The notes below the pieces were generated by a model that was given only the letters and a program-made list of their open reading frames with translations, was not told the origin of the DNA and made no database searches. From Taeniopygia guttata (lineage: Eukaryota; Chordata; Aves; Passeriformes; Estrildidae), in contig NC_133024.1 of NCBI RefSeq assembly GCF_048771995.1, forward strand, positions 8,878,001 through 8,942,000: a stretch of DNA of 64,000 nt, read 5' to 3'. The position numbers were made by a program, and so were the translations under genes. Shown here piece by piece: positions 25,301 through 37,035 of the stretch; within the stretch, counting starts at the first letter, position 1; the number at the start of each line of letters is the position of its first letter.

Positions 25301-26290
25301 CTTAGTTTCTGAAATGATGGGAACAAAAACTGGGGAATGAAGATGGAGAAGGGTTGGGGCTGTTTTGTAAGTGACCTTATTTAAGGAAATAAGAGGAGCT
25401 CTTTCTTTGTGAGATAAGCCTCACACTGTAGGCTTCTAACTTGACTCACTTGCACATACTGGCACATTCCTCTGGTGTGCATGGTAAGTTAAAAGGGAAG
25501 TGCTATGACTCCCCTCTGTTTCCACTGGTCTGTGTGCTACACGTGGCAGGTGGGACTGGCTGGAGCAGCTGGTGATGGCATTTTGGCTCCCTGTGGGGCC
25601 CAGGGACTTTGTGCTATGCCTTTGAGAAGGGGACACTAATATTTAGGGAAAATGCCAGGGAACCATTGCAATAGCTGCCCAACACAGCCCCCACATAGGG
25701 GCTAAGTAGTCATGACAACTGTAGTTATCAAACATTAGCATGGGACAGCATTCAAAAACCATTTGCAGGCTTTAAATAACTTATCAAGCTGCAGGCTGGC
25801 AACTGTGGAGCGAGTACATGATAAAAATACACCTTCTGACTTTGAGGAACTGACAAAAAGGACACTGAGCCACAGGTGATCACTAAAGATTCAGCCTAAT
25901 TGCAAAGGATATGCATAACAATGTTATATGCAGTAGCTGACTGCTCAGGAAATTCAGTTACTCTGCAGAGTAATCTGGGTCTCTGGGTAGTGTATCAATA
26001 AATACCTGCTTGAGATCTTCAGCAAGCCAAGCTAGAGACTAAGGATTTGTAATGATACCAGCAGGATATAGACTCTCAAAAAGGCCTTCACACAGCAGAC
26101 TGATAAATTTATGTCTGAATTTCCAAAAAGGATTTTAGAGCTTTACCTCATTTGAGTTTGCATTGTTGGAAGAATTTAAGCATTCATATGGTTTGAAGTA
26201 AAGGATTTGGAAATGATGACAGGAATGGAATGCTGTGATTAAATTTGTAGGGCAAAAAGAAACAGAAAGTATACCTCTAGTGATGGAGAA
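22393..26290. other. Unique non-coding DNA
   Basis: No repeat family or supported exon. A few splice-like strings occur (for example a CACAG...GTGAGT pair 14 bp apart near 22.98 kb) but are too short to interpret. Nothing else is seen. Confidence 0.55.
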
Positions 26291-27770
26291 CTCCTTGGAT
26301 ATTGCTTCAGAGTGGGCTCATATGCACTTGCCAGGAAGTTTTTATCTCTTACCTCCATCACTTTTCTGACATGGTGTTCTTCATTTCTTACCTTTCCTCA
26401 TTCACCCCTGAATCCTGTTCTCAAGCTTGTACAACTTTCCTTCCACTGCAGTTTTCCTTTGTTCTCCACGCTCCCTACAGTGCAAACACATGACGGAGTT
26501 ACTGTGCCTGACAAATTACATGGCACCAGCTGTGCCACCACTGTGCATTCCTGGCTGATGGCAAATACAAAGGTAAACCTCTGCCACACGAGGGAACACA
26601 GGACCAGGAGCTGTATCAACACAGCTGGAGCAAAGTCAGAAATCTGGAGTCCTGGGTTACTGCGTGGCAGCCTCAGCTCACACGGCGCAGTTGGAAGTCA
26701 GCTCAGCCAACATAAAGCTGCAGCTGTAGTAGCCCACACATAATAAGAGCTCCTGAACTGGCTGTAGCTATAATACTCTCTAAGGTGGTGGCTTCAGGTG
26801 GCACAGGTTTTATAAACATACTGGAGGAGAAGCCTGACCTCCCAGGAATGCTCCTTGTGCAGGAGTGTTGGAAAATGGTTGAAATGGACACGTGTAGCCA
26901 TATGGTACCCACAAGTTGCAGAACTGGAGCTCCACATCCTTTAAAGCCTATTGCACAGCCACCTTGGAGGGATGGGGCTCCTCACTAGGCCAGACTGGTC
27001 CCAGGAATGCTCAGCCTTGCCTGGCAGGGCTCTGCAGGATTGGGATTTGCCGACTGTGCAAACCAGCCCAGTGGAACGCTGCGTTAACACGTTTATATTG
27101 CTCCTGGAAACTGAGCTGGCTTGCTCAGGTCTGATTTTAGTCTTTCACAATACACTGCCTTCTATCAGTGGGGAGATCTTAGTCTCACTGGGAGACCCTC
27201 CCATTTTCAGCACGGAGGGATTTATTCACAAACTACGAATGCCACAGTATCTCAGAGGTTTGGGATGAGCTCAGTGCAATTCCATACCTCCTCTGACATA
27301 CAGAGTAGACCTACAGAACCTACTTTAGGCAGCTGCAATCTACTGCCATATCCAAGGCTGTAAGTAATGTGCTGTAATTTTTCATCCTCTTCTTGAAGAT
27401 TTTATTCTAGGCTTCTAGTGCAATGAGAGAGATAAACTCATGCATATCCAGTCCACTCTCTGTTTCAGCAGCTCACTTGGAAAGCAGCTCCTTCAAGAGT
27501 ACTGGCAACAACATTTTTTCAGCTGTGGGTTTTTCTTAAAGGAAAAAAAAAAAGAAACAAAAAAAGAAACAAGGCAAATCTTCTTTCAGGATTTTTCATT
27601 GTTGCCTCCCAAGGTGAGCAGGACAGCTCCAGGACTTTTGCTTTCTCCTTGTCTTGAAGTGATTAAAGCGGAGTGGCAGAGTGTTTCCAGAGGACTGGAG
27701 AACGTTATGAAGATTGTGCTTGCAAGAGACTGTCAGTGTCCCATCGAGGTGAGTTTGTGACACAATGAAT
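26291..27770 (+). other. Open-frame-rich stretch, possible non-coding exon(s)
   Basis: This 1.5 kb has six overlapping + strand frames of 67-143 codons (starting at 26312, 26785, 26916, 26951, 27121 and 27440), more than the neighbouring DNA, and is somewhat GC-richer. None shows a known domain. Segment 27590-27748 is bounded by TTCTTTCAG and GAG|GTGAGT, is 159 bp (53 codons) and is open in phase 0. This could be an exon of an unrecognised transcript, but splice-like pairs around open frames also arise by chance, and minus-strand frames overlap it. Confidence 0.2.
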
Positions 27771-30180
27771 GTCTCATGCACTGCATGGGACAGAGGGCCT
27801 TATTTTTACTTTAGTTAAATTTGGTACCCCACTGAGAAAACTTGCTGTGTGTTCTTGAAATGGAGCTTCTGAATTGCTTCATGAAAATGCCCCCAAACTG
27901 TTGGGAATCCCATTTTCAGATAAAATAATTCCCAGCCTCTCCCTGTATTTACTATTTCAATGCTTTTTGGATTTGGCCTCAGGGTTTCATATCAGCATGG
28001 ACGCTAGTTATGTACACATAAGATTTTCAATCCTTTCTGTTTCCCCATCACTTGTGACTTCAAGAAATTTTAAACATGCATTTGGTGTGCTTTCTGACCT
28101 TGACTTTTGAGCATTCAGGCCAAGCACTCAATCATTACCATATAAGTTCCTACCCTTGACATACCATGAGTAATTGATCTCAACTCTCAATTATTATGTT
28201 AAGCTTATATGGATTTAGAAGGATGAGATCCTTCCTAATTAACCTCAAGTTTTTTGATAAGATTACACTCAAGATTGACACTGACAGCTCATAATTTATC
28301 TGCATTTTAAGGAAGCTCTTCACAAATTGCCAAGCCAGGTCTTCAGTGTTATTACAGAAATAGATTTCAAAATGCACTAAAAATGCTGAAAATGGGAAGG
28401 AGTTTTGTAAGCAACTCTAACGGGGGGGGAAGTTGTGCTACACCCACAAGGGACAATGTTTCAAAGAACCCAAAGGAAAAACCCAAATGGAAGGCTGTTT
28501 TTCACGGTAACTAACCTGAGCTAAATTTTATTGATCAAAACAGATAATGAAAAGGTAACATAAGAGGCAAATCTGCAGGTGGTAAAACTCACAGAACCTG
28601 ACTCTCATGGGTTTGGCTCCTGACAGTTGTATTCACTTGAACCTAAGCAGCTCTTTAATGAAAGCCTTGCTGTGGGGTGCATCTTGTAGTGCTTCTGATG
28701 GGAGCTCTGCTGCAGCCTGACAGGTAAATTCTGTTATGACCATCCCACTGAGCAGTCCTCTCTCCAACCTGCTGCTGTGCCCTTGTTTTTTTTATACTTT
28801 AAGTCTTTCTGGGTGCCTTCCTTTTTTCTAGCATTGTTCTGCAGCTTCCAGAGGATCAGCTGCTCAGGGTCAGTCCCCAGCTAACATCATTCTATTAAGG
28901 CCAGTGAGGATTGAATTAACACAAAGTCAATCAATCCTTGCTAATTCACACCAGCTAAGAGTTAGCTGTAAAAATGTAACAGTTTTTTTAATGCATGTTT
29001 AAATGAATTGATCTTGTTACTGTTCTGAGTAACTATTTGACTAAAAGTATGAGGAGCTGTGGGCTGCCTGGCTGCTATACAGCAACAGGATCATATTCCT
29101 GCATGACTTTGTACTTACATGGATTCCAAAACAGGAGAAAATGCTGTTAGCAATGTGACTGAAATAGATGATGCTGTGTGACACTGCAAGGAATGCAGTG
29201 TTTTGTATGGAATGGGATGAATGAGTACAGGCACTGAATAAATTAGGGGGAAATTTCAGCAGCTGATTATAGAAGAGCTGCAAGTACTGTCCTACAAACG
29301 GTGATGAAACTTACTTTGTGAAGCAGGATGTCAGTGCTCTGATAGGAGAAATTAATACGGACTCAGGTAAAATGGGAATTTTCACATACTGTCATTTTTA
29401 TTTGAGATTGATTAGTCTGACCTTCACTATCTTTCTAAAGAGAGTGCAGTAAGTTTTGTTGGCTTTTTTCCCCTCTGGTCTCACTAAGATTAGAGCATGG
29501 ATTGGCAGATAGACCAGCCCCCTGTGCTGCAGAAAATGCAGCAGAGAATATTAGCTCAGAAGCACTGGGAGAAGACATTTAAACCCTTCCACATCGATGT
29601 TGATAAGCAGAGCTGTTGATGGACAGCTGTTTGCAAAGTTATGGTCATATATTTGTAGACCTAAGGGAATCAGATACCAATGTCCTCATAACTGCTAGCC
29701 TGGTAATTAAATATGACAGTCTTATCATAGAGTATTATCAGCATTTTGAAAGTATGTCTCGACGACAGAGATACAGCAGTCCTCTACAGTTCAGCACCAG
29801 ACAGCAAAACATGTTTAGCATGGAAGATAAAATTTGAGATTCCAAATATATAGGGTTGAGACCTCGATAATAGAAGGTAAAGTAATTTAAAAAATGTTTT
29901 ATTTGGAGAAAGATAAATGTGTTAAAACTGTTACAATGACCCTGCAAAAGACCCAGAAGGATAGGATAGAACTCTTACAGTGATGCCATTCCCTCTAAGG
30001 GTGGGTTGCTGTTCTCCATAGTTTTACTGATTAGTATCTGTCTCAGTGAAGACTTCCACTGAAATTAATAGGATTAAATGTGTTGCCATGCCTGATCCTT
30101 GAAATGTTAAGAATATCTACAACATTACCAGTTTCTGACTGTGCAGGTCCATTTTGCTGTCATATTTGAGTTCATCACTA
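27771..30180. other. Unique non-coding DNA
   Basis: AT-rich sequence with no recognised repeat family, RNA or exon. A run of eight G at about 28.42 kb is the only simple-sequence feature. Open frames are short and on both strands. Confidence 0.55.
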
Positions 30181-30540
<360 letters not shown>

Positions 30541-30682
30541 TTTTTGGTTTTTTTATCTTCTTTTTTTTTTCCCCTCTTCTTTTTTTCTTTTCTCTTCTTT
30601 TTTCTTTTCTCTTCTTTTTTTCTTCTTTTCTCTTCTTTTTTTTTTCTTTTATCTTATTTTCTTTTTTTTTTTTTTTTTTTTA
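30541..30682. repeat. T-rich pyrimidine tail of the compound tract
   Basis: Irregular T/C sequence with poly(T) runs up to about 20 bases, ending before AACCAGTTCTGG. It is probably a decayed extension of the preceding arrays. Confidence 0.9.
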
Positions 30683-33287
30683 ACCAGTTCTGGTTTTGCC
30701 ACTACAGAATCTTAGTAAAAGCAGTTTTGAAAACCAAATATGTCATGTAAGTGAACAAAAAATCAATTGCACACAAAATTCTGGGAAACCCATTCTCCAG
30801 GAAACATACATCTATATTTTATCTTCTTGACTTCAATTATCAGCTTTGCCAACTTCTGCTAGAGACACTTTCCTGGCTCTTCAACTCATTCCTCATCAAT
30901 CCCTGACGTTCTGTATTTTAAATGACTGTGTAGCTCCTCTCCCTCCTACTTTTCAGCTGATACTGCCCACTTAGATTTGGACATCCATTTTCATCCTTAG
31001 TTTTACTCTGCTTATGAAGTGTTGCCCCTGATTTTGATGGCAAAACACTGTGGTAACAATAGGTATGTGTTGAATAGGTAACAATCTTTCCCATCAGAAC
31101 TAAGATAGCTTTAGTTGAGCCAAGATATTGTTTCCTTACTGATTAAACTGCTGTGATCAAAACCTATGTGTAAAAGCAGCTTCTTGTCCATGTGTGAACA
31201 AGAGCTGGGTTTCAGCAAATTCTCTTCCTCTTGAGCTTGGCTTTATGATTTTAATGCTATTTATTCGTGTAGCAAAAGTGCCATTCTTCACCCAGTATTG
31301 AAGACAGCTGTAGGAAAACTAACGTCATTTATACTTTCCAGTTTATTTGACTGAGTTGGCTCCTCTGAGAACATAATTATTAAAATTGCAAGGGAATAAA
31401 ATCCTAAATCCTTTCTGGAATAGGACCTCAAGTGGTATAAAAAACCACTGTGCTGCCCTTGTCTATAATAGACTTGCAAAAACTGGCATCTGCACACGTT
31501 CTCTTTTGTTGCTCGTGTGGATGGTAAAATTTCTTGGGAGGAAATAAACAAGTTACCTGTTGAATTGCACAAATGTGCTGCTGGACAAGAGCTAGAGACT
31601 GTGGTTAAGTTGAAAATATTTTAAAATGTCACTCCATTGTTGTTTTATTAAAAAGTTATCTGGCATCTTAAATAACAGGTGATTTCTAAAGGCAGTATGT
31701 GGAGATGAAACGGATACTGGACATGGAACGTGCACACCTAAGTGTTATCTTATTTCCCTGGGTGGACTCATTAAATATTTGTGAAATGAATATTCTCCCT
31801 AGATTTTTATCATAATTTGCACAGCTTAATTAAGATTTTTAAGGTCAATAAGTGGCATTCTTGGCATGCTCATGAAAGCCCTGATACCAACCCTGTCAGA
31901 GTAGTAGATCTGCATCTTTTCAAGGCAGCAACCCAGGTATCTACAGTAGATAGACAAAGGCTTCTCAGCTGTTCAGAGGCTGATGGTGATCTTAAAAAGT
32001 GACTGCCTGAACTACCTTCTTGTTTTATTTTCTGTAATGAGTTTCAGATTTTAATTTAGCAGAAACATAAAATTCAGCTGACAGGCCAAATCTAAGACCC
32101 TTGACACTGACATTTTCTTTATCTCCCTTGGTTTTGGAGTTGTTCATTTCCTCCTCAGAATTACAAGCCCTCCTTACAGAAGGGGGTCTTAGAAAAGGCA
32201 ATAAGTCTTATCAAAGATTTACCTGAAGAATAATATACTATACTGGCCTCAATTAGAGAATAGGCATGAGTCTAGTTCTCTTCACAAGAAGCATTTCTTC
32301 CACCCCTTACTTGTGAGCAGGAACAAAACTGCTGTTTCATCTCCCTTGTGGAATCTGTGATATATAAGGCACCTCAAAGGAAATTTACATCAGCCTGTTA
32401 CGACTTTATACCTTCCCCATCAAATAGTGGCCTTGAGCATGGAACAGAGACCTGAGGGAAATATGACAGAGAAGGAAGAGAGCCAAGCAATTAATAATAT
32501 TTATAATACTTCCTACATGCAATAACCTATGATAAGGTTAGTTCCTTCTCTTTTCCTTCATTATTTCTCTGCATAAAAGTTTCTGCAGGAAGTCAGTATA
32601 AATATGTGTATGAAAAAGACTTGGTTTAGGCTATGTGTGTGTTCTGATTTTGGTAGAAGTTTAGGCATTTCTGGAGTATAGAAAGAAGTAGAATCAATTT
32701 AATTTATACCATACACCATGATTACCCAGGGAATCCTTGTGCTTAGTGATATCTAGGTCCTGCACAGATAAAAGTATACAACAGACAACTTGGGTATTTT
32801 ACTGGGATGAGATCACTTTGCTTAAATAAGCTCAAATAATTGAAAGAGAGATTTAATTACTCTGAAATCTATGTATGACAAAAAGACATAATACTGAAGG
32901 AAAGAGATGGTAGGAAAAATAAGATCACAAGAGTGTATTACTTTGGTTGATATGAGTTAAGGAAGGTGCTGCTCAGCATAGCAGGGCCAGAGGCTGGCTT
33001 AGAGGACAGAGCTGCTGATGGAAAAAGTCAACATGTCAAGTTACACTCCTAAGTGGAGCTGATTTTATGGTGGGCTTTTCACACAGGTGACATTACCTAG
33101 TTTTTAATTACTGCAGACAGAGAGTCTTAACATAGATTCACTGGAGGACATATCAGTTGTCATTTTGTTGGTTCCAGTAAGTGCTCCGAGGTCCCAGTTG
33201 TTACTGTCTGTGAAACATGCTTTGTAAATCTTATCCTATGTGAATATCCTTGGCTATTGATTCTTCTGTGAACTTGGCAGTCTTGTC
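30683..33287. other. Unique non-coding DNA
   Basis: No repeat family, RNA gene or exon is supported. Open frames are short (up to 94 codons, minus, 31288-31572) with no recognisable feature. Confidence 0.55.
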
Positions 33288-33314
33288 AATAAAGGGAAAA
33301 AAAAAAAAAAAAAA
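33288..33314 (+). other. AATAAA followed by an 18-A run
   Basis: AATAAA (33288-33293) is followed after three G by 18 A (33297-33314). This looks like the 3' end of a reverse-transcribed RNA, although the signal is closer to the A run than the usual 10-30 bases. No gene-like sequence is recognised upstream, so a chance A run is equally possible. Confidence 0.25.
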
Positions 33315-35156
33315 GCATTAAAGGAAAACCAGTGTCCTTGCTTTACGCAGTAACCTGAACAGTTCTTGGGAAAGAGTCCAGTACAGGCACAGTAGCATGG
33401 TTAATTAAAGCAGTAACATCATTAGTATACTAATTTGGGAGTGTGTGGATGTTGGGTCTGTGTATATCAGGGACACAGTGTAATTGTTGCCCTTCTGTTC
33501 TTGGTTTATAGTTTTCTGGAATTACGTGCAAGCTGAGGTAAAAGTTGAATTGCTAAATCAGTCAACCAATATCTGAATTAAAAGACATATAATTTTAGGG
33601 ATGGCTTTTTAGTGCCAGAAAGAGCACAATATTATCAGGCTATTTGGGCACTATAAACCTGAGGAAGCTGTTCTGAGATTGCTAATGCATAGGTCTGGAC
33701 TTCTGCCAAGGAGCCATGGGGAATCATAACAACACAAAGGATTTTGAAAACTTGTTCTCCTGGACCCATACACCCAGATTATTGTGTGTGGGTCAGGTTT
33801 CTCTCTAGTCTGACACTGCACCCAGGTTTATTACTTTACCCTATAACTCCAGCAGGGCAGTGCCACGCTGTTGTCTTTTGCAAGCTGGAAATATTTTGAA
33901 GAAAAAAAGATTTTTATTTTCCCCCACACCTTCATTTGGATTTCATTAGTTAATTGGATGCACAAGGTACTGCATAGAGCTACAGAATTATGCTGAACTT
34001 CTCCTCCAGTCTCTGTCCTAATTTGTATGGAGCAAATTACTTCTACTTGGAGGTCACAGAAAAAATAAATGACATGACATTCCTTTTCCAACACTATTAA
34101 AAACTGGAATAATGAAAATTTCAACACCTCTCCCACTACTAGTGTAAATAAAATATCATTCAGTGTGTCTCACACTAAGTACATTTAAGAGAAGGATTTG
34201 AACTGTAACATGCACATTAAATAGAAAGAGGCAGAATGTGCCCTCATGTGCATACACTGACTGCTGAAAGACTCACAACCAAATAAGAGCAAATTTTAGC
34301 CCCTGTTAAATCACAATAAAACTTAATACAGTGCCTGCAAGAGTTCAAAGCAGCTCACTCAGCAAATTGTTATCTTGTGTTTGGAAAGCAAACCGTGTGC
34401 AGGATCACGCTTGCAATCCATGATTTAATACATGTTTTATCACACAGGACAGTATTGTCATGGCTCATTCATGGAGAACATAAAAATAGCCATTGACACT
34501 GCAAACATACTGTGAGCTCCCCTTACTGCTTCAAGAATATTATACTCATTAAGATTTTACAGAAGGAAAAAAACTTCTGGATTTGCTTATGAAAACATTG
34601 CAAAAATACCAATTAAATCAAAATCCTAAGTGCACTGGCACTTTACCTTTCAGAATTGAGACTGGTTTAAAAATTCTGCTGATCTGCAAAAAAAAAAAAG
34701 AGTCCAGAGGCTGTTGAAGAGGCTGATAAATATGCTGTCTGAAAGGGATAAAAATCACCAAGCTCAAACCATCCGTGCCAATGAAAATGGGTGCTTTTAT
34801 TCAGACTTTCAGGTTTCTAAGAGATGCTATCCAGTGCCACACACCTCATGAGCAGCTATCTTCAGAATCCTGGTCTTCTGAATCCTGATATCTTGCATGT
34901 GAATAGAGGGAGGTGGAAGAACTTCCCCTGCCTCAGTCAGATGTTAGCTCCATGTTTTACCACCATCAAAAAGTAAAAGCTGTGAACATTTTTTTATATT
35001 CCACTCTTTTCAGAGAATCTCTGCTGCTTAGAAATTCACGTTACTTCTCTCTCAGAGAAGAAGCTGTTCCTGGTTATTACTAGTAATGGAAACCTGGTTG
35101 GGCAGCTCAGTAAGGAGAAAATGCATCTCCCAGCTGTTCTTTATTTATGCGTTTGA
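33315..35156. other. Unique non-coding DNA
   Basis: AT-rich sequence without recognised repeats. A short A run lies at about 34.69 kb. The minus-strand frame at 33831-34136 (101 codons) shows no domain. Confidence 0.55.
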
Positions 35157-35477
35157 GCCTCCAGCGCTTGGGACTGATACTTAGAGACACTAAAGTGCTC
35201 CTTGTGAAACTAAATAGCGTCAAGCAAAGATTTTTTTCAAGGCGTTTGTCCAAGTCTGGTGCTTGGGCTTTGCCCGGAGGTGACCCGGAGCGCAGAGCTG
35301 CGGCAGGACAGCAGAGGGAGGCAGCGCTCAAAGCAGGGGACGGGCTCGGCTCTGCCGGGACCCCGGGGCCAGCAGCAGCACCGCCAGCAGCCCTCCATCG
35401 GTCACAGTCACAGCCACAGCCTGCCAGCCCCTCTGCTGGCCCGGGGACGAGCCCTGCTGCGGGCCAGTGGCCGTAGC
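35157..35477. other. CpG-dense block
   Basis: GC content and CpG frequency rise sharply here, with roughly twenty CpG in the last 230 bp, while the rest of the window is CpG-poor. It ends directly at the TTCCC array. A + strand frame (35147-35476, 109 codons) is open across it and ends in a Pro/Ala/Ser/Gln-rich part typical of GC-rich sequence, so it is weak evidence for a protein. Possible explanations are a small CpG-island promoter, the leader of an endogenous retrovirus next to the LTR, or a GC-rich minisatellite edge. None can be chosen from the sequence alone. Confidence 0.5.
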
Positions 35478-35480
35478 TCC

Positions 35481-35870
35481 TTCCCTTCCCTTCCCTTCCC
35501 TTCCCTTCCCTTCCCTTCCCTTCCCTTCCCTTCCCTTCCCTTCCCTTCCCTTCCCTTCCCTTCCCTTCCCTTCCCTTCCCTTCCCTTCCCTTCCCTTCCC
35601 TTCCCTTCCCTTCCCTTCCCTTCCCTTCCCTTCCCTTCCCTTCCCTTCCCTTCCCTTCCCTTCCCTTCCCTTCCCTTCCCTTCCCTTCCCTTCCCTTCCC
35701 TTCCCTTCCCTTCCCTTCCCTTCCCTTCCCTTCCCTTCCCTTCCCTTCCCTTCCCTTCCCTTCCCTTCCCTTCCCTTCCCTTCCCTTCCCTTCCCTTCCC
35801 TTCCCTTCCCTTCCCTTCCCTTCCCTTCCCTTCCCTTCCCTTCCCTTCCCTTCCCTTCCCTTCCCTTCCC
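35481..35870. repeat. (TTCCC)78 uninterrupted microsatellite
   Basis: Exactly 390 bp of the pentanucleotide TTCCC, 78 units with no substitution. On the minus strand it is (GGGAA)n. Long frames through it on both strands (FPSLP and GREGK repeats) are artefacts. Perfect arrays of this length are normally very unstable in copy number, so the real length may differ from that assembled. Confidence 0.97.
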
Positions 35871-35872
35871 TC

Positions 35873-36465
35873 TGCCCTGGAAGGTCTGGGACCCTGGCAG
35901 GGGGTCAGGAACCCCCCTGGACAGAGCCCCCAGAGACACTGTCTGTGATCTCTGTCCAGGGAAAAGAGTTTTCAATCTTACAGGATGAATTACAAGCTCT
36001 GAGTGTTTGATATGAGTAATAATTAAGTGTGGCACAGGTGCAAAAGTAAAATTTTAGGATTCTAGATAAGGGGCCCAAAGGGGACAAGATAGAGGAAACT
36101 GGGTGTGTCTTGTCCTTTTTCTCCTTCTTCATGCCCTCCATGTTTCACTGTGGTGTTGGCATTTTTCTGTTGGTTTAGGCTGGGGACACACTGTTCAACG
36201 TAGGTGACAGATATTGGCACGTTATTGTAAATCCAGCACAGGTAGTTTCTGGTATTTAATGTTTGTACCATCCCACTGAGGGCAGAGCCCCACACGCTGC
36301 CCTGCAGGACAGAGCTGCAGCAGGGCAGCAGAACATGTTAGAGATAAACAGAATAAACAACCTTGAAACCAGCACAGACCAATTCTGGCTTCTTCTTTGG
36401 CAGTGGGGCTGACAGACAGAGACTTTTTACAATCTCGGAATCATCAATACCCACAGATTCTGACA
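35873..36465 (+). mobile_element. ERV-type LTR, copy 2 (plus orientation)
   Basis: This 593-bp block is the inverted partner of 3465-4049, collinear over its whole length with mostly single-base differences and a 6-bp insertion before AATAAA. It begins TGCCCTGGAAGG and ends CAGATTCTGACA. TATTTAAT (36253-36260) lies 99 bp before AATAAA (36352-36357), the layout of U3, R and U5. It is bounded with only two bases of spacer by the TTCCC array on the left and directly by the CTTTCC array on the right, so no target-site duplication or retroviral internal sequence can be seen. It is best read as a solo LTR whose flanks were replaced or expanded as simple repeats. Confidence 0.75.
36352..36357 (+). 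terminator. Polyadenylation signal of LTR copy 2
   Basis: AATAAA lies 99 bp after the TATA-like box and about 108 bp before the LTR end. The same signal is present in copy 1 at 3572-3577. Confidence 0.55.
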
Positions 36466-36580
36466 CCTTTCCCTTTCCCTTTCCCTTTCCCTTTCTCTTT
36501 CCCTTTCTCTTTCCCTTTCCCTTTCCCTTTCCTTTTCCCTTTCCCTTTCCCTTTCCCTTTCCCTTTCCCCTTCCCTTCCC
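36466..36580. repeat. (CTTTCC)n microsatellite
   Basis: About 115 bp of CTTTCC units with a few T-for-C changes (CTTTCT) and a C-rich end. It starts immediately after the LTR. Frames across it encode FPFP or RERE runs and are not genes. Confidence 0.95.
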
Positions 36581-36983
36581 TGTCCCGCTGTCCTGGCCAG
36601 GCTCCAGTGGGGCTCCTTGGCCATTCCTGGCAGGCACTGACCTTGCAGCACAGTGTACTGGCTTTATTAAGGTCGTGCCCTTTAGTGAGAGTGTGTTTGG
36701 TGAATATGTTGGGTCTGTAATTAAAATGCTAAAATACGGTTCTGGGAGAAAGTTTAACAGATTATTATCTTTCCTGGGCAGAGGAAAGAGAGTGCTAGGA
36801 CATATCTGTTTAAAGTGACTGTGCAAATGACATTTTGATGTTCCATATTTATAGTGCTCTCCCCCAGTCACTTGCATATAAAGGGCTGGATTATACCAGC
36901 CTGCCCCAGAAAGAGGTCGGAGAATGAACCTGAGTCACAACCATTCCCAAGGGCCACACAGCCTTCCCCCTATGCAGAACACA
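36581..36983. other. Short non-coding spacer
   Basis: The first 80 bp are GC-rich, then the sequence is AT-richer. It contains ATATAAAGG near 36.88 kb, which looks like a TATA box, but no transcript start or exon can be supported. No repeat family was recognised. Confidence 0.4.
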
Positions 36984-37035
36984 AAATCATTTAGGTTGGA
37001 AAAGACCCCCAAGATCATCGAGTCCAACCTTTTCC
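36984..37035 (-). mobile_element. CR1 3'-end fragment
   Basis: The + strand reads AAATCATTTAGGTTGGAAAAGACC..AAGATCATCGAGTCCAACC, the reverse complement of the CR1 3' tail. Similarity fades after about 50 bp, so only the extreme 3' end was copied or remains, which is common because CR1 is strongly 5'-truncated on insertion. Confidence 0.85.

Noticed and set aside
26312..26743. 143-codon plus-strand frame
   Set aside because: Composition is not protein-like, and no motif or good splice border at its ends was seen. It is kept only as part of an open-frame-rich region.
35259..36035. Long open frames of 173-235 codons on both strands
   Set aside because: They run through the TTCCC array and consist mainly of FPSLP or GREGK repeats; a 5-base unit without stop codons stays open in all frames.
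35481..36580. CRISPR-like regular repeats
   Set aside because: The units are 5-6 bp with no spacers; these are microsatellites in a vertebrate-type genome.
36338..36877. Minus-strand 179-codon frame
   Set aside because: It crosses the CTTTCC array and the LTR antisense; the GKGKGK part is a repeat artefact.
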